From Roseiflexus sp. (GTDB lineage Bacteria; Chloroflexota; Chloroflexia; Chloroflexales; Roseiflexaceae), in assembly GCA_025062325.1 (NCBI GenBank), contig JANXAL010000139.1, positions 1 through 37,104 on the forward strand: DNA of 37,104 bases, given 5' to 3'. The position numbers were made by a program, and so were the translations under genes. Shown here one piece after another: positions 1-7,036 of this stretch. The notes below the pieces were generated by a model that was not told the origin of the DNA, did no database searches, and saw nothing but the letters and a program-made list of their open reading frames with translations. How positions within the stretch are numbered: the first letter of the stretch is position 1; the number at the start of each line of letters is the position of its first letter.

Positions 1-52
1 CAGCGCCGATGGTACTGGCGGGACGCCCGCTGGGAGCGTAGGTCCGTGCGCC
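1..52 (+). rRNA. rrf: 5S ribosomal RNA, 3' end (partial)
   Basis: The first bases match the conserved 3' third of bacterial 5S rRNA: CGCCGATGGTACTG, a GC-rich hairpin (GGCGGGACGCCCGC), then TGGGAGCGTAGGTC. The 5' part lies outside the window. The exact 3' end is uncertain by a few bases because the partner strand of helix I is not visible. The tRNA that follows 12 bases later and the terminator after it suggest this is the end of an rRNA operon. Confidence 0.85.
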
Positions 53-64
53 CCTCATCAACAA

Positions 65-139
65 CGCGGCGTGGAGCAGTGGCAGCTCGTCGGGCTCATA
101 ACCCGAAGGTCGGTGGTTCGAATCCACCCGCCGCTACCA
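65..139 (+). tRNA. initiator tRNA-fMet (CAT anticodon)
   Basis: A 75-base cloverleaf can be drawn by hand: acceptor 65-71 with 129-135, D stem GAGC/GCTC, anticodon stem TCGGG/CCCGA with loop CTCATAA (CAT at 97-99), T stem GGTGG/CCACC with loop TTCGAAT, discriminator A136 and an encoded CCA 137-139. Initiator hallmarks are present: an unpaired first position (C1 opposite U72), the A11:U24 pair in the D stem, and three consecutive G:C pairs in the anticodon stem. The D loop is short (7 bases). It follows the 5S gene closely and is probably co-transcribed with it. Confidence 0.96.
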
Positions 140-147
140 TACCAGAA

Positions 148-183
148 CAGACGGCCTCAATTTGGAGGCCGTCTGTTTTTTTT
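148..183 (+). terminator. intrinsic terminator of the rRNA/tRNA operon
   Basis: A perfect 11-bp inverted repeat (148-158 CAGACGGCCTC with 165-175) has a 6-base loop and is followed by eight T residues (176-183). This is a textbook Rho-independent terminator placed 8 bases after the tRNA CCA end, so it very likely ends the rRNA operon and insulates the F420 genes. Confidence 0.95.
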
Positions 184-250
184 CCGACGGGTGGGCTCGT
201 CGGGCTACTTCACTGTACGATCTCATCTGCTCGGGGACGAGCGGCAGACG

Positions 251-259
251 TGGTACAAT
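251..259 (+). promoter_or_regulatory. candidate extended -10 promoter for the F420 operon
   Basis: TGGTACAAT at 251-259 is an extended -10 element (TGn plus TACAAT). No good -35 is seen 16-18 bases upstream, which an extended -10 can tolerate. The predicted start near 266 leaves a leader of about 50 bases before cofE. A small dyad, GCTCG/CGAGC, lies just upstream at 229-242. Inferred from sequence only. Confidence 0.45.
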
Positions 260-315
260 GACCAACGCTTTGTCCTTTCTCTTCTTGCGGGGATGCGGCA
301 GAGGGGCGCAGTTTG

Positions 316-1071
316 ATGAACGATGGCGTCTGTATTATTCCGATCCGCGGCATAGGCGACGTGCAACCTGGCAGTGATCTCGCTAATATTCTTATCAATG
401 CGCTGAAACGTAACGACATCGCGCTCAAGGACGGCGATGTGTTGGTTGTCGCACAAAAGGTTGTATCAAAAGCGGAAGGGCGCCTGGTAAACCTGGATAC
501 GGTTGAGCCGTCGCATATGGCGCGTATGGCAGCGTTGCAGGGTCGCAAGGACGCGGCATACTATGAGGTGGTGCTACGCGAGAGTCGGCGTATTGTTAAG
601 ATGGATCGCGGTATTTTGATTACCGAGACCCATCACGGGTTTATTTGCGCTAATGCTGGCGTTGATGAGTCGAATGTCGCAGGCGGGCGTTTCGTAACCT
701 TGCTGCCCCTTGATCCTGATGCCTCGGCGATGCGTCTGCGCCTGGCACTGCGTGAACGTTGTCAGGCTGATGTGGCTGTGATTATTTCGGATACCTTCGG
801 TCGTCCGTGGCGCGAAGGACAGGTGAATGTCGCCATCGGCGCTGCAGGTCTCGCACCGCTGGTTGATTACGCCGGACAGCAAGATCCATACGGCTATACC
901 ATGCATGCTAGTATGATCGCCGTAGCCGATGAGCTAGCTTCTGCTGCTGAACTGGTTATGGGGAAAGTAAACCGAGTCCCTGCTGCGATTGTGCGTGGAT
1001 ACCCGATCGTGCCTTCCGGTGATGGCGCACGCACCTTAATTCGAGCGCCAGAACGAGACCTGTTCCGGTGA
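316..1071 (+). CDS. cofE: coenzyme F420-0:L-glutamate ligase CofE
   Basis: A 251-residue protein of the CofE family, which adds L-glutamate to F420-0 with GTP in the cytoplasm to form the polyglutamate tail. Family signatures are the N-terminal IIPIRGIGDVQPG, the VVAQKVVSKAEGR segment and SDTFGRPWREGQVNVAIG near residue 160. The length fits a stand-alone CofE rather than the two-domain actinobacterial FbiB. ATG 316 is chosen because AGAGGGG lies 9 bases upstream; a TTG directly before it is less likely. It is the first gene of an F420 operon, and the next gene starts 3 bases after its stop. Confidence 0.93.
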   Translation: MNDGVCIIPIRGIGDVQPGSDLANILINALKRNDIALKDGDVLVVAQKVVSKAEGRLVNLDTVEPSHMARMAALQGRKDAAYYEVVLRESRRIVKMDRGILITETHHGFICANAGVDESNVAGGRFVTLLPLDPDASAMRLRLALRERCQADVAVIISDTFGRPWREGQVNVAIGAAGLAPLVDYAGQQDPYGYTMHASMIAVADELASAAELVMGKVNRVPAAIVRGYPIVPSGDGARTLIRAPERDLFR

Positions 1072-1074
1072 CCT

Positions 1075-1740
1075 ATGCAGGCAGACCATGAAGCTTCTGA
1101 GAAGTCAACGACGGCTAGCGCGACGGGTCGTCTATCACTCTCGCTGGCGGAAATTATCCGTGGTCGGCGTTCGGTGCGCCGTCTCTTGGATCGTCCTGTG
1201 GCGCGGGAACACGTCCTCATGATGCTTGAAGCGGCGCGCTGGGCGCCTTCGCCACACGGTCGGCAGCCGTGGCGGTTCGTCGTGCTAACTCGAGCTGACG
1301 TCAAACACGCGCTTGCGAAGGCGATGGGCGATGAATGGCGGCGGCAGCTTGCGCTCGATGGTCAGGATACTGCAACAATCGACCTACGTGTGCGGAAGTC
1401 ATATGAGCGGATCACGGGCGCCCCTGTGGTGATCCTGCCATGTCTGTATACTGTTGGTCTCGATATTTACCCCGACGACGTGCGTAATGCCGCTGAAGTA
1501 ACGATGGCGGTGCAGAGCCTTGGGTGCGCAATTCAGAACATGTTGCTGACTGCTTATGCGCTTGGTCTGGACTGCGGGTGGATGTGCGCGCCTCTCTTTT
1601 GTCCGGATGTTGTGACAGCAGCGCTCGACCTTGATCCGGCTCTAACACCCCATGCGCTGATCACTGTCGGTTATGCCGCCGTCGAGCCGGTCCGCCGGGA
1701 GCGATTACCGCTCGAGACATTGATCGTTCGTTTTGATTGA
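1075..1740 (+). CDS. nitroreductase-family FMN protein, FbiB C-terminal-domain-like (dehydro-F420-0 reductase candidate)
   Basis: A 221-residue nitroreductase-fold protein. RRSVRRLLDRPV near residue 32 and APSPHGRQPWRFVVL near 60 match the FMN-binding and dimer region, and GLDCGWMCAP near 165 is typical of the family. In mycobacterial FbiB this type of domain is fused behind the CofE domain and reduces dehydro-F420-0 made from phosphoenolpyruvate. Here the two halves are adjacent separate genes, 3 bases apart with no clear Shine-Dalgarno site, so translation is probably coupled. The reductase role is inferred from gene order; it could act on another flavin-dependent substrate. Confidence 0.8.
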   Translation: MQADHEASEKSTTASATGRLSLSLAEIIRGRRSVRRLLDRPVAREHVLMMLEAARWAPSPHGRQPWRFVVLTRADVKHALAKAMGDEWRRQLALDGQDTATIDLRVRKSYERITGAPVVILPCLYTVGLDIYPDDVRNAAEVTMAVQSLGCAIQNMLLTAYALGLDCGWMCAPLFCPDVVTAALDLDPALTPHALITVGYAAVEPVRRERLPLETLIVRFD

Positions 1741-1758
1741 GCCACGCGGAGACGTTCT

Positions 1759-2706
1759 ATGATTGCCGTCCTGGCGGGCGGCGTCGGCGCCGCTCGCTTT
1801 CTCGAAGGGTTGGTGCAGGTCGTGCCGCCTGAGATGATTGTTGCAATTGTCAATACCGGCGATGATATGGTCTTCCATGGTTTGCATGTGTCTCCAGATA
1901 TTGATATCGTGACGTACACGCTGGCTGGCATTGTCGATCCGTTACAGGGCTGGGGCATCCGTGATGATACCACGCATGCGCTTTCGATGCTTGCGACGCT
2001 CGGCGCAGAAACATGGTTCAAACTCGGTGATCGAGACCTGGCAGTGCATATTCGTCGCACCGAGTTGTTGCGCGCAGGATGGACTCTCTCCCAGGTAACC
2101 GACGCATTTCGGCGTGCGCTAAACGTCGGTATTCGGTTGCTGCCTATGAGCGATGATCCGGTGGTGACTGAGATATGCACACCTGTGGGATGGCTGCATT
2201 TTCAACAGTATCTGGTGCAGCGCCGCGCCCGTGATGAGGCGCTTGGTGTTCGTTTCACCGGTATCGAACGGGCGCGTCCGGCGCCAGGAGTGCTCGAGGC
2301 GCTGTGCACTGCTGAAGTGATTATGATCGCGCCGAGTAATCCGGTTGTCAGTATCGGTACGATTCTGGCAGTGCCTGGCGTGCGTGACGCGATTATAGCA
2401 TCGCCGGCGCCGGTTGTGGCAGTCAGTCCAATCATTGCTGGCGCGCCGGTCAAGGGGCCGGCAGCTCCTCTCATGCGCGCCGTTGGGTTGGAAGTTTCAG
2501 CGCGCGGCGTGGCTGCCTGCTACCGCGGCTTGATCGATGTGCTCGTGATTGATCAGGCAGATGCTGACCTGGCTGATGACATTCGCGCGTCTGGCGTCGA
2601 GGTGGCGGTGGCCGATACCGTGATGCGTGGTCCTGTCGAGAAGCGGCGCCTGGCTGAAGCAACGCTGGTCGCCGCCAGAACCGCCGTGCGTCGCCGCTCG
2701 TATTAG
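1759..2706 (+). CDS. cofD: 2-phospho-L-lactate (phosphoenolpyruvate) transferase CofD/FbiA
   Basis: A 315-residue CofD-family protein that transfers the phospholactyl or phosphoenolpyruvyl group from its guanylyl-activated form to FO, giving F420-0 or dehydro-F420-0. The N-terminal glycine-rich LAGGVGAARFLEGL, NTGDDMVFHGLHVSPDID, the central MSDDPVVTEI and the APSNPVVSIGTIL segment are family landmarks, and the length is normal. CGGAGA lies about 9 bases before ATG 1759. It sits between the reductase and cofC, so the late F420 pathway is contiguous. Confidence 0.94.
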   Translation: MIAVLAGGVGAARFLEGLVQVVPPEMIVAIVNTGDDMVFHGLHVSPDIDIVTYTLAGIVDPLQGWGIRDDTTHALSMLATLGAETWFKLGDRDLAVHIRRTELLRAGWTLSQVTDAFRRALNVGIRLLPMSDDPVVTEICTPVGWLHFQQYLVQRRARDEALGVRFTGIERARPAPGVLEALCTAEVIMIAPSNPVVSIGTILAVPGVRDAIIASPAPVVAVSPIIAGAPVKGPAAPLMRAVGLEVSARGVAACYRGLIDVLVIDQADADLADDIRASGVEVAVADTVMRGPVEKRRLAEATLVAARTAVRRRSY

Positions 2707-2717
2707 GGGCAGGCGGT

Positions 2718-3353
2718 ATGGAGATCCACGCTCTCGTTCCGGTGAAGAAGTTGCGTCAGGCGAAACAGCGCCTTGCCCACGCGCTCAACATACATGAGCG
2801 GCAGGCGTTGTCACTGGCAATGCTTGGCGACGTATTGGCAGCATTGTCACAATCTTCAGTTCGTCGGGTGACGGTGATCAGTCAGGACACAGCAGCGTAT
2901 CAGACAGCAAGTGCTTACGGTGCAGCGATCGCAGCGGATCGGGCATCTGATCTGAATGCAGCGCTGCAGCAAGCGGCTGCGGCTGTGCCTGACAATGCCG
3001 CCGTCCTGGTGGCGCCGTCGGATATTCCGCTGCTGCGAGCAGACGATATAGCAGCGTTATCGGAACAATCCGGCGTCACGATCGTACCAGCCCATGATGG
3101 CGGAACGAACCTGCTGCTGGTGCGCCCTGCGCGCGAATGGACGTTTCTGTTTGGTCCGAACAGTTGCGCGCGCCACAGTGCGGAAGCTCGACGTCTTGGG
3201 TTGCCGGTGCATATGGTTTATCTGCCGCACCTTGAGCGCGATATCGATGAACTTGATGATCTGATCTGGCTGGCGCAGCAACCTGGAAATACAGCGGCGC
3301 AACGTCTGGCGCGGACGTTTCTGGAGAGTAAAGGAGCACGCATATGGCGATAA
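2718..3353 (+). CDS. cofC: 2-phospho-L-lactate/phosphoenolpyruvate guanylyltransferase CofC (FbiD)
   Basis: A 211-residue protein of the CofC family, a nucleotidyltransferase fold that activates 2-phospholactate or PEP with GTP for CofD. It has the N-terminal VPVKKLRQAKQRLA nucleotide-binding signature, LVAPSDIPLL near residue 97 (metal-site Asp) and DGGTNLLLVRP near 127. It begins 11 bases after cofD and its last 10 bases overlap the next gene, which indicates one transcript. Which phospho-acid it uses cannot be read from sequence; the neighbouring reductase gene favours PEP. Confidence 0.92.
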   Translation: MEIHALVPVKKLRQAKQRLAHALNIHERQALSLAMLGDVLAALSQSSVRRVTVISQDTAAYQTASAYGAAIAADRASDLNAALQQAAAAVPDNAAVLVAPSDIPLLRADDIAALSEQSGVTIVPAHDGGTNLLLVRPAREWTFLFGPNSCARHSAEARRLGLPVHMVYLPHLERDIDELDDLIWLAQQPGNTAAQRLARTFLESKGARIWR

Positions 3354-4333
3354 TCGGATATGCTGCGGCCCTGGAACAGTTTCACCCGAATGATCTGCTG
3401 GCATACTGTCAGCTTGCCGAGCAACACGGCTTTAAGGGCGTTATGGCGGCGGATCATTTTCAGCCATGGGTGCCGCAACAGGGGCATAGCGCTTTCGTCT
3501 GGAGCTGGATGGCTGCGCTTGGCGCTACAACGCGTACATTGACGTTCGGTCCAGGTGTCACCTGCCCGTCATTTCGGTATCATCCGGCGGTGGTGGCGCA
3601 AGCGGCTGCAACCCAGGCTGCGATGACCCCGGGGCGATTCTGGTTGGGATTGGGCAGCGGCGAGGCGCTGAATGAGCACGTCGTCGGCGGCGTTTGGCCC
3701 GAACCGCATATTCGCCTGCAGATGCTCCAGGAAGCGGTCAGCATCATTAAGAAACTCTTTACCGGTAAAGTCGTTCGCCACGACGACGGGAAATATTTCA
3801 AGATGGCGCGGGTTCGTCTGTGGACGTTGCCGCCGACCCCGCCGCCGATCTATATTGCCACTGCCGGGCCGGTGACGGCTGAGTGGGCTGGGAGAGAATG
3901 TGATGGAATCATCACGCCTGGCGCCAGCCTTGATAAACTGCGGATGCTGCTGGGGAAGTTCGAGGAGGGAGCGCGCAAGGCGGGTAAAGACCCCACGCGG
4001 ATGCCAAAACTGCTGCAGTTGCATTTGTCGTGGGCGGAGACTTATGAAGAGGCCATGCAGAACGCACTGATCGAGTGGCCCAATGGCGGCATGCCTTTCC
4101 CTAAGCAAGATATCCGCAATCCAGAGGATTTCGCCGAAATTGCGAAACTCGTGCGACCGGAGCATTTCAAAAACCGGGTTCTGATTTCACCTGACCTCGA
4201 TGAGCATCGCGCACACATTCAGCAATTCATCGATCTCGGATTCGATGAGATTCATGTTCACAACGTTGGGCGTAACCAGGAGCAATTCATCAAGGCGTTC
4301 AGTGAACAGGTCATTCCGCACCTGAAAGCGTAA
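3344..4333 (+). CDS. F420-dependent LLM-class oxidoreductase, FGD (F420-glucose-6-phosphate dehydrogenase) family
   Basis: A 329-residue TIM-barrel luciferase-like protein. ADHFQPW (residues 36-42) and GSGEALNE (104-111) align with the catalytic His40/Trp44 and Glu109 region of mycobacterial Fgd1 with a constant offset of two. It should therefore bind F420 and transfer hydride to or from C5. The phosphate-binding lysine segment of Fgd1 (TSGKG as I recall it) reads TPGASLDK here, so glucose 6-phosphate as substrate is not secure. AAAGGAG precedes ATG 3344. It overlaps cofC by 10 bases, which ties this enzyme to cofactor supply. Confidence 0.88.
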   Translation: MAIIGYAAALEQFHPNDLLAYCQLAEQHGFKGVMAADHFQPWVPQQGHSAFVWSWMAALGATTRTLTFGPGVTCPSFRYHPAVVAQAAATQAAMTPGRFWLGLGSGEALNEHVVGGVWPEPHIRLQMLQEAVSIIKKLFTGKVVRHDDGKYFKMARVRLWTLPPTPPPIYIATAGPVTAEWAGRECDGIITPGASLDKLRMLLGKFEEGARKAGKDPTRMPKLLQLHLSWAETYEEAMQNALIEWPNGGMPFPKQDIRNPEDFAEIAKLVRPEHFKNRVLISPDLDEHRAHIQQFIDLGFDEIHVHNVGRNQEQFIKAFSEQVIPHLKA

Positions 4334-4344
4334 CGGAGCGCCAT

Positions 4345-4422
4345 GTGAGTATGCGGCGCAACTTTGCGGAGATCCTGGAGTTGCACCGTGATCTCCTCGC
4401 ACAACCGTGCTGTCTCATATGA
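4345..4422 (+). pseudogene. 25-codon ORF after the F420 operon, possible gene remnant
   Basis: GTG 4345 follows a GGAG 8 bases upstream and starts 11 bases after the oxidoreductase stop, a normal operon spacing. It reads MSMRRNFAEILELHRDLLAQ and stops at 4420-4422, three bases before the end of the convergent Mo-hydroxylase gene. The amphipathic, charge-balanced beginning looks like a real protein N terminus cut short. It could equally be chance. An imperfect terminator-like dyad GGAGATC/GATCTCC (4368-4374, 4390-4396) lies inside it. Confidence 0.25.
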
Positions 4423-4425
4423 CCG

Positions 4426-6711
4426 TTATCTCTGCCTGCTCCGCATCGCCCGCCACAACCTTTCTGAACGGATCGGGAGCTCAGTCACACGCACGCCAGT
4501 GGCGTCGCAGATAGCGTTGGCAATCGCTGCAGCGCCTGCCGTAATTGGTGGCTCGCCAACACCACGGGCGCCGAAAGGACCGTGCGGCGAGGGGTTTTCA
4601 ACCAGCACCGCTTCAATATCCGGAACCTGATCGAACGCTGGGAGGTTGTAGTCCATAAAGCTGGCGGTCAGTAACTGGCCGTTCTCATCGTACACCATTT
4701 CCTCATACAATCCCCAGCCAATGCCCTGCACCGAACCGCCGTGGATCTGACCGGCAACTGTTGCCGGATTGAGGGCGAACCCAACATCCTGGACAGCGAC
4801 GTACTGTTTCAGCGTCGCCTGCCCGGTTTCGGGATCGACATACACTTTCGCCAGGTGAGCGACGAAACCGGGCGCATTCTCGGAAACTGCAGCGACTCCT
4901 TCTGCAACAATTGGTCCCGGTCCGCCTGCTTTGCGTTCAGCGATAGCTGCCAGCTCACCTATCGGAAGAGCCTTGTCAGGGAAGCCCTTAACGCTTACCA
5001 CCCCATTGCGGAGCTCGAGATCAGCAGCGCTGGCTTCGAAGCGGTCTGCCGCTACATGAAGCAGTTTCTCACGCACGGCGCGCGCCGCGTTCGCAACTGC
5101 CCCGGCTACGCTATAGATTGTCTGACTGCCGCCGGAAGGGCCGGCATATGGACCGCTGTGCGTATCGCCCTGGATGAGTTCCACCTGTTCGGGCGGAATG
5201 TCGAGGATCTCGGCGGCCACCAGTACAAGCGACGAATGAACGCCAGAAATATCGACCGATCCGACATGAATGCGCACGGTGCCATCGGTATCTACACGGC
5301 AGACCGAGGCAGCGGGCGACATACCGCAGGGCCATCCGCCAATGGCAATGCCAATACCCTCGTTTGGTCCGACCTGACGATCCTTCCAGGCAGGATGGTC
5401 GCGCAGACGTTCGAGCACCAGTTTCAGCCCCATGTGGGGCCAGGGATCGTTATTGCCCATGGGATCGCCGGTTTCAGCGGCGTTTTGCAATCGAAATTCA
5501 AGTGGATCACGGCCAAGCGCACGCGCAATATCATCGATGGTCGACTCAATCGCAAACGTCGCGGTTGGCGCTCCCGGAGCGCGATATGCGCCTGCCTGCG
5601 GCTTGTGCGTCAGCACTTCATAGCAGTCGATTTTGACGTTCGGGCACTTGTAATATCCGCCGAGCAGAGTGCCGACGATGCCTCCCAGGGTAAATGGAAA
5701 GACGCCGTTATCCATCAACACCCGCGCCTGGATCGCCGTGAGCGCGCCGTCGGCGCGCGCGCCAACCTTCAATTCGACAATCGCTGCCGGTGAGGGCGTT
5801 GTCGAAAGAAAATCCTCGGTGCGGGTCAGCACCAGGCGCACCGGACGTTTGACCGTTATGGCGAGAGCGGCGACCAGTGGGTCGATAATCCCGTATTTGG
5901 CGCCAAACCCGCCGCCAATCGTCATTGGCACAACGCGCACTTTATGCTTCGGCAGCGACAGAAGGCGCGCCACCTCGTCACGCACGCTGAATTGTCCCTG
6001 CGTGCTCGTGTAGATAGTGATGCTACCGCGATAGGGATCAGGCTCGGCAACTGACGCGTGCGGCTCTAGGTATCCCTGATGCACCATTGGCGTGCGATAG
6101 ACGCGCTCGATGACAAGGTCGGCTTCAGCAAAGCCGCGTTCAACATCGCCGCGCGCAAAGTGCACTTCGTCGTGAATGTTTGAAGGTGCGCCTGCCGTTT
6201 CCTGTTCGCCTTTGTCGACAGCAGCATGGGCTGCCGTCAGGTCTGCACCTTCTTTTGGCAGACCCTCGGGCCAGATGACAGGTGCGTCGGGCATCGCGGC
6301 TTGGCGCACATCCACGATCGGCGGCAGCGGCTCATACTCGATCATCACAAGGTCGGCTGCGTCCCGCGCGGCTGCCTCGGTTTCACCAAGGACCGCTACA
6401 ACCGGTTGCCCGCACCAGAGGACGCGATCCTTGGCCAGAAGGGCGCTATGGCGCGAATTAACAGCGCGGTTGCGCGTAGGCAGATCGTCGGCAGTCAGTA
6501 CAGCGACGACGCCGGGCGCCGCCCGAGCAGCGCGTGCATCAATCGAGACGATTCGCGCATGCGCATACGGACTCAAAACCAGGCGGGCGTGGAGCATGCC
6601 TGGGAGCGTCAGGTCTCCGGCATACTTTGCTCTGCCGGTGATCTTGTCCAGACCTTCAATCAGACGATGCCCTTTACCAAGGTAGCGAAACGGTGATCCG
6701 TTGTGAGACAC
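4426..6711 (-). CDS. xanthine dehydrogenase/CO dehydrogenase-type molybdopterin-binding large subunit
   Basis: A 761-residue Mo-hydroxylase large subunit. An N-terminal hammerhead domain (GLDKITGRAKYAGDL, residues 20-34) is followed by Moco-binding segments TQGQFSVRDEV (237-247), GGGFGAKYG (266-274) and GAYRAPGAP (374-382), and by GARGVGEPP near the C terminus with the likely catalytic Glu720. The AYRCSFR loop of form I CO dehydrogenase is absent, so true CoxL is unlikely; an aldehyde or purine-type substrate is possible. GTG 6711 is chosen because GAGGAAAG lies just upstream. No FAD or 2Fe-2S subunit gene is adjacent. It follows gatC by 15 bases on the same strand. Confidence 0.9.
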   Translation of the reverse strand: MSHNGSPFRYLGKGHRLIEGLDKITGRAKYAGDLTLPGMLHARLVLSPYAHARIVSIDARAARAAPGVVAVLTADDLPTRNRAVNSRHSALLAKDRVLWCGQPVVAVLGETEAAARDAADLVMIEYEPLPPIVDVRQAAMPDAPVIWPEGLPKEGADLTAAHAAVDKGEQETAGAPSNIHDEVHFARGDVERGFAEADLVIERVYRTPMVHQGYLEPHASVAEPDPYRGSITIYTSTQGQFSVRDEVARLLSLPKHKVRVVPMTIGGGFGAKYGIIDPLVAALAITVKRPVRLVLTRTEDFLSTTPSPAAIVELKVGARADGALTAIQARVLMDNGVFPFTLGGIVGTLLGGYYKCPNVKIDCYEVLTHKPQAGAYRAPGAPTATFAIESTIDDIARALGRDPLEFRLQNAAETGDPMGNNDPWPHMGLKLVLERLRDHPAWKDRQVGPNEGIGIAIGGWPCGMSPAASVCRVDTDGTVRIHVGSVDISGVHSSLVLVAAEILDIPPEQVELIQGDTHSGPYAGPSGGSQTIYSVAGAVANAARAVREKLLHVAADRFEASAADLELRNGVVSVKGFPDKALPIGELAAIAERKAGGPGPIVAEGVAAVSENAPGFVAHLAKVYVDPETGQATLKQYVAVQDVGFALNPATVAGQIHGGSVQGIGWGLYEEMVYDENGQLLTASFMDYNLPAFDQVPDIEAVLVENPSPHGPFGARGVGEPPITAGAAAIANAICDATGVRVTELPIRSERLWRAMRSRQR

Positions 6712-6726
6712 AGCTTTCCTCGCTTC

Positions 6727-7020
6727 TCACGCATCTTCAAAGATGGCTCGGACACGAAACATTCCATCCTGGTGTTCGGGAGCATTTGCTAGCGCCTGTT
6801 CGCGCGGCAGCGACGGGCGCACCTCATCCTCGCGCATCACGTTGATCAGATCGGTGACCTGTGCGGTCGGTGGAGTGGCGCTGACGTCGATCTGCTGCAA
6901 CATCTGAAAGTGGTCAAGAATACGCGATAGTTGATCGCGCATTTTCTCGAGCTCAGCAGGCGAGAGGCGCAGCCGCGCCAGCCGTGCGACGTGTTCAACC
7001 TCTTCCAAGGTGAGCGACAT
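6727..7020 (-). CDS. gatC: Asp-tRNA(Asn)/Glu-tRNA(Gln) amidotransferase subunit GatC
   Basis: A 97-residue protein matching GatC throughout: MSLTLEEVEHVARLARLRLS at the start, LDHFQMLQQIDV in the middle and the conserved C-terminal REDEVRPSLPREQALANAP. GatC wraps around GatA and GatB and stabilises the complex that amidates misacylated tRNAs. ATG 7018-7020 is preceded by AGGAGG, which decides the start over longer readings. gatA and gatB are not in the window. It lies 16 bases downstream of cdaR. Confidence 0.95.
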   Translation of the reverse strand: MSLTLEEVEHVARLARLRLSPAELEKMRDQLSRILDHFQMLQQIDVSATPPTAQVTDLINVMREDEVRPSLPREQALANAPEHQDGMFRVRAIFEDA

Positions 7021-7036
7021 CTTAACCTCCTCATTG

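Noticed and set aside
4741..5793. 350-codon plus-strand reading frame
   Set aside because: It is antisense to the Mo-hydroxylase gene, whose motifs are unmistakable; the plus-strand product shows no family pattern and reflects high GC codon bias.
4426..6711. Carbon monoxide dehydrogenase CoxL
   Set aside because: The AYRCSFR active-site loop is replaced by AYRAPGA and coxM/coxS are not adjacent.
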